Positions 56,506 to 64,000 of a stretch of DNA of 64,000 bases are shown piece by piece (the stretch's first letter is position 1; each line of letters starts with the position of its first letter). Under the pieces are notes generated by a model. That model was not told where the DNA came from and did no database searches. It was given only the letters and a program-made list of their open reading frames with translations. Both the position numbers and the translations under genes were made by a program. The stretch covers positions 121,273,373 to 121,337,372 of the forward strand of contig OY987299.1 of NCBI GenBank assembly GCA_963920635.1, read 5' to 3'. This DNA comes from Pseudeuparius sepicola. Taxonomy: Eukaryota; Arthropoda; Insecta; Coleoptera; Anthribidae.

Positions 56506-59500
56506 ATGCAACAGCAGGTGAAGGTATGCGATATGAACATTTTAGGGGATTTGAGATGTGCAAAATCCTACAAAGACAAGAAAATGGAGGACAGCAATGA
56601 CAATAGCAATTTGATCACGACCAGTACCACGGTAAGTTTTTGTTTTGATGTACATGATGTAACAAATGCTTTGTTTATCTGGTTTGCATTTTTAACAATG
56701 GTTATCTCTGAAGAACGTTAATTATAAAAGGAATAAGACAATTTTATTCGAATCTTGACTGATTATTATTATTTATGATTGTTTTTTGCAAGGAATGCAA
56801 ATATATCTCTTGTAAAGTATGGCAATATTAGTCTTTTTTCGTTTTTGTTTGTATGAGTTGATGGTATAGGTATATTTTTAGCAAAAATGAACGGAGGAGA
56901 ATACTACACAAATGTTGACTTAGTAAGTGAAATTCATAAAAAGCGTTGACTGACGTATTAAGACTTCTCACGGCTATAGCTTCATATTCTGAAAAGTAGA
57001 TGGCGCTTATGGTCAACAATGTATTTTGCATTGTATTTTGTCCGGGAAGCGCATGGTGAGCCAGAAAACTGTCAAACATGACAGCCGTGAGCAGTCTTTA
57101 TTAATACGTCAGTCAACGTAAAAAGCCTTTGTTACATTGACAAATCATGAATTTCTTCATGATAATATCACAGAAAATATAACAAAGAACGTAAGATTGT
57201 GAGTGTAGATGTAAAAACAAGAAAAAGTGATAATGGGCATAGCACTCAAAGTTAGAAAAAAAAAAAAAAAAAGACTAGTAACCGCATACACGTGTTTCAT
57301 GCTATTTGGCAATCATCAGTACGGTGTAACATCAACCAAATCGAAAATATAGGAAAGATTTGGGAAGCAACAAATGAAGTCCAGGCAGGAGCCAACAGCA
57401 CATTTGCAGCTTTAGTCAGCACATCAAAATAGAAAATATACGTAGTATATATTATATAGAGGATGTTAATTTTCCGTCAAGTTTTATGTGAACTTTAGGA
57501 GTACCAACATTGAAATTTGAAGGGAGATTATGTTTTATATTACTTTTTTTGATACTTTTGTACATTTCTGCTGTCGGTGCATGTAAAACAAGGAAACATT
57601 TTTATATAACCACAAATTTGGTCTTGTTAGTAGTCGTTAAAATCTGACATAAGGGGCCAAACAATTCATAGATTTCTTCGTCAGTGTAAAATAGAACTTT
57701 TTGTGAAGAAATTGTCAATGTAAATCAGTTTCAAAGTATTCGCTGGCTTTGGACACTTCCAAATATTGCATAACCCCTAAAGCACACTAGGCACAGCCAT
57801 TGAGTAAAAGAATATAATATATTTAATAAGGTATATATTCTTTTACTCAATGGCACAGCTTACCCTAACATAGTTAGGCCCTAACTATGTTAGGGTAAGC
57901 TGTGCCTAAAGTATGTTGAGTTATGTCATAAGTTATTTGCATATTTTAAAATACTTTTTTAGTTGTAAGCTTGTTCCAAGAAAATGATTCAGATGTTAAA
58001 TTGTCAAGCTATGACAATAAAATATTTATATATGTTTATAGCCTTCCATTATAGGGGGTACCGAGTACCAATAAATTTGGTTCAAATAACTGCAAAGGTC
58101 TGGAAGATATGAAATAATAGTTATTTATGTACCAAGGCATTGAAGTTCAACTGTTTATGGCTCGTGGAATTTAGTTGCCGAGGCCTCTGGCCGAGACAAA
58201 TAAACCACACGACATGAGTCATAAAAAGGAACTTCAGTGCCGAGGTACATAATATATATTTTTTTGAAATCGAAAAAAAAAGTTTTATTGGGTAAAATAT
58301 TTAAAAAGGAAATCGCCCATCCATGAGCCGACCACATGTGCCTCTCCTTGACTTCAACGATCGCTCCACCTTGATCAAGCACGATATGCAACGGCGCATT
58401 TTGGAGAAGCTACCAAGATCGTGCATCACATGCAGCTTACATAGAAATAATATTAATATTCAAACAGACCAAAATACTTATACTGAAAGATTGCGTTGTT
58501 ATATGTACAATTCCGCAATAAGGCTGAAATATTAAATGATACTTTATTGGCCAGTTTTTGAATATTTTGCCACGTTTTACTGGCGACAAACACGTCTGAC
58601 ATTTGGTTTGTTTACATCTTGCCAAGGCCTACCTATTTATTGAAAAAATCGAACTATAATGACTTATTGCCGATTTCTGAGCTTTTAATGGCGATCTTCA
58701 GGCTCTTTAACGCCGATTAAAAAACTTTTTTTCATACTTTAATATCCTGTATCTATCTCCCTTAGGAAGCCTCAAAGAGAAACTAGGATTACTTTTCGAA
58801 ATTCCATCAGTTGTCAAAGTAACCAGCCCAAAGCCCTCTGCTTACCGTTCACAGATGGAGTTGACAAGAGGAGAAAAATAATTTTACTATTAAATCATTC
58901 TTTATAAAAAAAATTCTGCTTGTCGAGAAAATAAGATTACCATATAAAAATCTTAGGTCAGATGTACAGGGTGTTAATAAATTAAGAAAACATGAAAATG
59001 TTTCAAGAGAGAAGTACCGTTATTATTTTAAGACAAAATGTTTATAAAAGAAAGTTGTTTATAATTCAAAATAAAAACTCAATACAAAATTTTAAATCTA
59101 AATTTTGAATTCTACATTAATTTTTAGTTGAATTTCTGAAAATAGATGGAGAAAATGTGTGAAGGTTGGAAGAGGATATGTAGAATAATTTTTTCTGATT
59201 TCATAATCGTATAAATTGTTATTTCATTTTTTTGTTTAACAAGAGTTATTTTCATAAATTCAACATAAAAAAATAAAAACATAAATTCAAACTTCAGGTT
59301 TCAAATTTTGGTTTATGAACAACTTTCTTTTATAAACATTTTGTCTAAAATAATTACTAATTGAAACATTTCAAATTTTTCGTAATTTTCGCAAACCTTA
59401 CATCTGACCTAAGATTGTGATATGGTAATCTAATTTTCTTGACAAACACATTTAAAAATTGGAAATGTTTATATTCATATATGGGAGTCGAGTTAGCAGT

Positions 59501-62500
59501 TTTCGTTCAAGGTCAAAAGACAGCAAACGTCATACGTGAATCTGAAAGTGAGATCCAATATAAGTTGGTTTAAATAAAAATTATGTATTCTACCAACTCG
59601 TAAATTGTGTTAATTATATTTCATATATATGGTGTTATCGTTGACTGAAGAGTGAATAATCCTCACCCAACGGTGTTATATTTTCCAATATATCCGATGG
59701 TTGCAAGGATTGCGAAATCTGTGATTTTTTTTTATAAAGAACGACAGTCGAAAAATCAATAATTTTTGTTTCCTCTTCTCAACCCCATCCGTGGTCAACA
59801 GATTTCAACGTCCATTACACATAAAGAGGAAATTATTGATGTAAAATTGGAAGTTCTATTGGGAAATACAAATTTTAGCCTACAGGGAAATATAATGCGT
59901 CTTAAAAATAAAATTTTACTGTCCTATATAAAGAGGCATTTTAGATTCCCTAGTTAAATGAAGTTTTCTTGAAATCGGCAGTGAAGTGTCCCAAAATCGT
60001 CATTAAAAGCTCAGAAATCGGCACTGAAGTAACTCATTATTGTACGATTTTTTCAATAAGTAGGCCTTGGCGAGATGTAAACATCAAACGTGAGACGTGG
60101 AGTCATTGCCCGTCAAAAGTGACCAAATATTCAAAACCCGGCCAATAAAGGCTCATTTAACTATTCGTACACATTGCAGCGCAATCTATCAGTATAAATA
60201 TTTTACTAGGTTTGAATATCAATAGATTTATTATGGAGGCTGCACAACAAGCAGCAGTTTGGTTTTTCTGTTCGAAGCCGCTGTGTCTTTGTCATACTTG
60301 ACCTAGGTAGAGCGATCATCAAAGTCAATTTGTTTTATGTACCAAGGCACTGAAATTCAACTTTTTATGACTCATGTGGAGTTTAGTTGCTGAGGCCTCT
60401 GGCCGAGGCAAATAAACCACATGAGTCATAAAAAGAACTTCAGTGCCGAGGTACATTTTATATTTTTTTTTAAATCGGAAAAAAAAAGTTTTATTAGGCA
60501 AGAAAATAATAATAAGGGATCACCCATCCACGAACCGACTACGCGCGGCGTTGCTTGACTTTACCGATCGCTCTACCTAGGACAAGTATAATGATGTACG
60601 GCACCTTCTGACAGAAAAACCAAACTGCTGCTTCTTGTGCAGCCTACACAACAAATCTATTGATTTTCAAATTTACTAAAATATGTATAGTGAAGGATTG
60701 CGCTTCTATAGGAAACAATTTCGCAATGTGTACGAAAAGTTAAATGGGCCTTTATCGGCCGGGTTTTGAATATTTGGTCACTTTTGACGGGCGATTTCTC
60801 CGCGTCCGACGTTTGATGTTTACATCTCGCCAAGGCCTACTTATTGAAAAAATCGTACGATAATGCGCTACATTATTGTACGATTTCTGTGCTTTTAATG
60901 ACGATTTTGGGACATTTTAATGCCGATTTCAAGAAAATAACTATTCCTTTTTTATGTTACTTGTTCCCCAAAATGCAGACCAGTATCATTGATATTTTTG
61001 AAACGCCACCTTTAACTCCAATTTCAGGACAGAGACACCCAGGACATATACATCGAAGATGTCCAGGACCCCTCCAGCATCACGACTGTCCTCCTCTACT
61101 GCAAAACGAAAATCCTCAATCCCTACCTGCGCCTGCTCAGCTTCATGGGGCTGAGGCCGCTCTTCAGCGACCAGGGCGAACCTTCGATATGCTCCTACAT
61201 TCTGAGCTACGCCTACACGCTCCAGGTCATCGTATTTATGGTCTTGGGGTATTTCCTTCAGTACATGGCTTGCCTCCGGAGGGACAGGGGGTTCGGGCAC
61301 GTGCCCGACGACCACTTCACCGACGGCGGCATGTTGAACGTCGCCTACGAGCAGACGTGCTCCGGCAGCGTCGTTTTCAGTTTCGTCCTGCCCAGCTCGT
61401 TGCACTTTATCGGGTATTTGCACGCCCTGTTGGTTTTTAGGAGGAGCGACGACGATCAGCTGCCTATTTTGATGGAAAGGGTAATAGAAAACAATATACA
61501 GTCTGTCCCAAAAAGTTGGAAACATATGGAAAACTTTTTTATTTTTATTTGTCAGAAAATATTATTCTTGATAAAAGTTGGTGCTTGCCCTTGTTTAAAA
61601 AATGACCCCAACAAAAGTTATGCAGAATAGATGTTTTAGCTGTCAATGTCATTTTTTTTAAATTTCCTCAAGAGTAAACTACCTTAATTTTTAAAGATAC
61701 GAAAAAAAGTTATAAGGGAAAGTTGTCTGAAATTAATAATTATGTGTAAGTATGAAATTTGAAACGGATAGCTCAAATTTTATTTTTATTTTTGATGTTT
61801 TTTTAAAAACGAGACGACGCAGAATTTTTGTTTTTTTTTAGTGTTTAGTCACACCGTTTTTTTAACTCAGAATCATGTTTAAATCCCTGTTGCTTTCAAT
61901 AGTTTTCAAATATTCCCACAAAAACAAATAATTTGTTGTAGGGTGTTGCCCACGCACTTAACCAAATTTTATGTTTGACAAAACTATTTTTTTTTATTAA
62001 TACCTCAATATTTAATTCAAAATTGTTCTGGCGCCACTTAAACAAGTCACTGACTTTGCTCTTCTAGCTCTTTTCAACAGTCCTTAGGTCTTAGTTAATA
62101 TTGGAAAATTTATCCCACTTTTATTAAGGTAGTTAACTCTTGAGGGAATTTCAAAAAAATGACATTGACAGCTTAAACATCTATTCTGCATAACTTTTGT
62201 TGGGTCATTTTTCAATCAAGGGCAAGCACCAACTTTTATAAAGAATAAAATTTTCTGATAAATAAAAAAGTTTTCCATATGTTTCCAACTTTTTGGGACA
62301 CACTGTATATCGAGATAAGGTTTTCGAATCAAAAACCAACATTATTTCACTACTTTAAAACGTTCGGAGTGTTACAAAAAAGGAAAAAGTAGGTAGTCTA
62401 GCTTTGTTTTCACAAAATCCAATAGTTTTACACCAAATTGACAAGAGACACTTATTTAAAAATTACATCCTCTCATAAAATTTCATAATAATCAGTGTAA

Positions 62501-64000
62501 TTTGATATTTTCTCATTAATAGCATTTTCGATTTTTCTGTGCCGTTTCTTCGTAAAATATACGCTAATAATGAAGTAGTATACATATCACAATTATTGTT
62601 TGGATCATTTCTATTATAGCCAGAGTCCTCCATATAAAGCCCTGTTTAAAGTCGGCAATTTTTATTGCCGGCAATAAAAATTGCTGACATTTTTGTTGTG
62701 CGCTCGCGCATTAACTCCATTTTAAGTCATCTGTGGCAAGTTTTATTGCATTGCAAAAAGTAGCTCCAGACCTATTTTTATTGCAATTGCAATGGCAATT
62801 CTAGTATTTTTTTAGAGTGCTAACAACCTTAGTAATAAAAAACACTACATAAAACTTCATTTTCTATGTTACTACTAGGATCTTTCTATGTTATTATTAG
62901 AATCTTTGGTAAAATTAATATAACCCGAAACACAAAAACTTCAAATATTTTATTTACTAAATATTTGGTTGGCAGTATTCATAAAAAAATAGAATTGCAT
63001 TAGATGAATTGCCAACTGTAAACCAGATACTACCTTTGCAACAAACATTGCCTGCAACAAAAATGTCAGCAATTTTTATTGCCGGCAATAAAAATTGCCC
63101 ACTCTAAACAGGGCTTTTAAAGAGGACTAATATCTGATTATAGCACCTTTTGTACAGGCTGAACAGGTAATATAAATCACATAAAATAATAAGCAGTCAA
63201 CATTTAAAGACATTTTGTTAACTACCTATCTCTCCGATTATACTTATATGTTGTACCTATTACAGAATAGCAAGATTTTTTTTACTGCAAACAACTTTTT
63301 TATATAAACCTTTCTCATATCTCATGAAACACTATTTTTGTTACCAGAAAGGAGTGAAAATGTCTGAGATTAAAGTGATAAAATGTGAAAATATCAAAGT
63401 AACAACTAACAACTTGAATATAAGTGAGATAAGTGAGATTTCAGGTATTTCTTTCATCTTCGAACCTCTCCCATGGCATTATCAGTCAAAAAAAGTTGGT
63501 GAAAACCCTTTGGTTATTTATAATTGTCAGTATTCTGTGGATGTTGTGTTCCCTTGCTAGTGTCAACTACATGATGGCCTTAGAAGATATTAACTTCCGA
63601 TGGATAGATGTCGAAAGGTACCGATTTCTACAAAGTACATTGCTGAATATTATTAGGTAATTAGTAATTTTTTGTAGTCCTCCTTCCACACTGACAATGC
63701 TGAAGATTTTGTTGATAATATGCACACTATGGCACGATATCGTGCAAGCATCAGTTATATCTAACTATTGTCTTCAAGCACAACTGTTAACATCTTACGT
63801 TCAATTTATGCGAGAGAAATTATTGCAATACCCTGTCACTCCGATAGAATGGATGAGGGTTCGCCTATTATTATAATAATTATAATTTCTTCAATAAATA
63901 AGCATTTTTTAGGATATAGAAGACTTTAGGAAATTGTTGAAGTTCTTCAATGATCGGATTTCTCCATCAGTTTGTTTATTTACCATTGTGAATATTTCGT
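56506..64000 (+). CDS. Probable gustatory-receptor-like 7TM protein, 3' end outside window
   Basis: Exons 56506-56631, 61028-61480, 63445-63617, 63678-63858 and 63913 onward join in phase to about 340 residues before the window ends. The polar N-terminus (MQQQVKVCDMNILGDLRCAK) leads to LNPYLRLLSFMGLRPLFSDQ, the position and style of the 'llGl.P' region at the start of gustatory receptors. Hydrophobic segments follow: YTLQVIVFMVLGYFLQYMA, SVVFSFVLPSSLHFIGYL, TLWLFIIVSILWMLCSLA, LTMLKILLIICTLWH and SPSVCLFTIVNIS. The segment QYPVTPIEWMRDIEDFRKLL then FFNDRIS has the 'W...D...L......D..S' pattern of the third intracellular region of these receptors. The diagnostic C-terminal TYxxxxxQF would lie outside the window, so the family call is an inference. 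The donor after 63858 (gttcgc) is weak. The start is 222 bp after the NOL10 stop. Confidence 0.6.
56945..57117. mobile_element. Mutator-like MITE, copy 2
   Basis: It begins GTTGACTGACGTATTAAGAC and ends TTAATACGTCAGTCAAC. Flanks are ATAAAAAGC (56936-56944) and GTAAAAAGC (57118-57126), a 9-bp duplication with one change. It matches 10708-10885 along its length ('gtccgggaagcgcatggtga'). Confidence 0.85.
57798..57852. repeat. Palindromic insertion 12, nested in another palindrome
   Basis: Ends CATTGAGTAAAAGAATATA and ..TATATTCTTTTACTCAATG, flanked by GCACAGC on both sides (57791-57797, 57853-57859; GGCACAGC if the terminal G is counted). It sits in the left arm of an outer palindrome GCACAGCTTACCCTAACATA / complement that ends near 57907. 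Confidence 0.75.
58130..58735. repeat. Half copy of the 60-kb fold-back family
   Basis: It contains the centre 'gaggcctctggccgag', 'agtcataaaaaggaacttca' and, near 58624, 'gccaaggcctacctatttat' and 'gcttttaatggcgat', matching the right half of 59965-60945 with noticeable divergence. Confidence 0.7.
58845..59805. mobile_element. Fold-back element
   Basis: The outer arms share 'agatggagttgacaagagga' with the complement of 'tcctcttctcaaccccatcc'. The inner arms share 'ataagattaccatat..aaaatcttaggtcagatgt' (partly) and 'tgtttataaaagaaagttgt'. It is diverged and has no coding. Confidence 0.65.
59965..60945. mobile_element. Complete fold-back element of a four-copy family
   Basis: It is a palindrome of about 980 bp centred on 'gaggcctctggccgaggc' (about 60390-60407). 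Both outer ends read 'gaaatcggcagt..gtccca' or the complement. The arms share 'aataagtaggccttggcgag' and 'cccggcc.ataaaggc'. Partial copies lie at 1-120, 23145-23700 and 58130-58735. Confidence 0.8.
61499..62305. mobile_element. TA-flanked fold-back next to a splice donor
   Basis: It starts CAGTCTGTCCCAAAAAGTTG and ends CAACTTTTTGGGACACACTG, with TA on both sides. The arms share 'gacattgacagctaaaac' and 'acaaaagttatgcagaatag'. The left end is only 18 bp after the donor at 61481. Fragments of the family are at about 24985 and 26310-26617. Confidence 0.85.
62637..63118. mobile_element. Fold-back with self-complementary arms
   Basis: It begins AAAGCCCTGTTTAAAGTCGG and ends in AAACAGGGCTTTT. Each arm itself contains the hairpin GCAATTTTTATTGCC/GGCAATAAAAATTGC. 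There is no clear target duplication. Confidence 0.7.

Larger units (their letters stand above)
56632..61027. other. Receptor gene intron 1, repeat-filled
   Basis: The intron carries the MITE 56945-57117, a nested palindrome pair at 57780-57910, a half copy (58130-58735) and a full copy (59965-60945) of one fold-back family, a second fold-back 58845-59805 and an A-tract at 57258-57274. No additional exon was recognised. Confidence 0.55.
61481..63444. other. Receptor gene intron 2
   Basis: It contains the fold-backs 61499-62305 and 62637-63118. The rest is AT-rich with no recognised exon. Open frames at 63324-63560 overlap the next exon in other frames. Confidence 0.5.

Noticed and set aside
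60844..61440. 198-codon plus frame with HRRCPGPLQH
   Set aside because: Out-of-frame shadow of receptor exon 2; the other frame has hydrophobic segments and correct splice phases.
60986..61525. 179-codon minus-strand frame
   Set aside because: Antisense shadow of the same exon, with no domain.

Overview
The window is nuclear DNA of an insect. Genes are split by short AT-rich introns with GT..AG ends, there is no operon or prokaryotic signal, and the recognisable proteins are insect-type: a THAP-Tudor-MBD-PHD protein with the architecture of Drosophila MBD-R2, a chemoreceptor-like 7TM protein and a secreted C-type lectin. The order cannot be fixed from this sequence. A beetle or another insect with a repeat-rich genome would fit.

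Layout. 1-5273 is repeats. 5274-11803 holds two exons of an unrecognised + strand gene, with hAT debris and short inverted-repeat elements in the intron. 13319-24243 (+) is a four-exon C-type lectin whose 7.5 kb first intron is full of nested transposons. It converges on 38632-24374 (-), a complete seven-exon MBD-R2/PHF20-type chromatin gene. 38.6-49.7 kb is a transposon graveyard with four THAP-type N-termini and a broken P-element-like transposase. 49765-51503 (+) is a GRTP1-type TBC protein (Rab GAP). 51622-52104 (-) is TIM14/DNAJC19. It shares a 467 bp head-to-head promoter region with NOL10 (52572-56283, +). 56506-64000 (+) is the 5' part of a probable gustatory-receptor-like gene that runs off the window.

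Repeats dominate the rest. They include many fold-back elements with TA-CAGGGTG or similar ends, hAT MITEs with exact 8-bp target duplications, a Mutator-like MITE pair with 9-bp duplications, a truncated LINE and P/THAP-type fragments.

The most unusual signal is a set of about a dozen tiny palindromes, mostly 18-34 bp, each bordered by a 7- or 8-bp direct repeat. Nearly all start CA and end TG. Four have an uninserted paralogous site inside the window. Two have practically the same 34/32-bp sequence at unrelated sites. One begins with 17 nt that match the terminus of a longer THAP-family element in the window. This is the expected product if P-superfamily elements excised with a 17-nt staggered cut and the terminal overhangs were joined. 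It would make the window a record of repeated P-like excision, including two scars in the TIM14/NOL10 promoter region.
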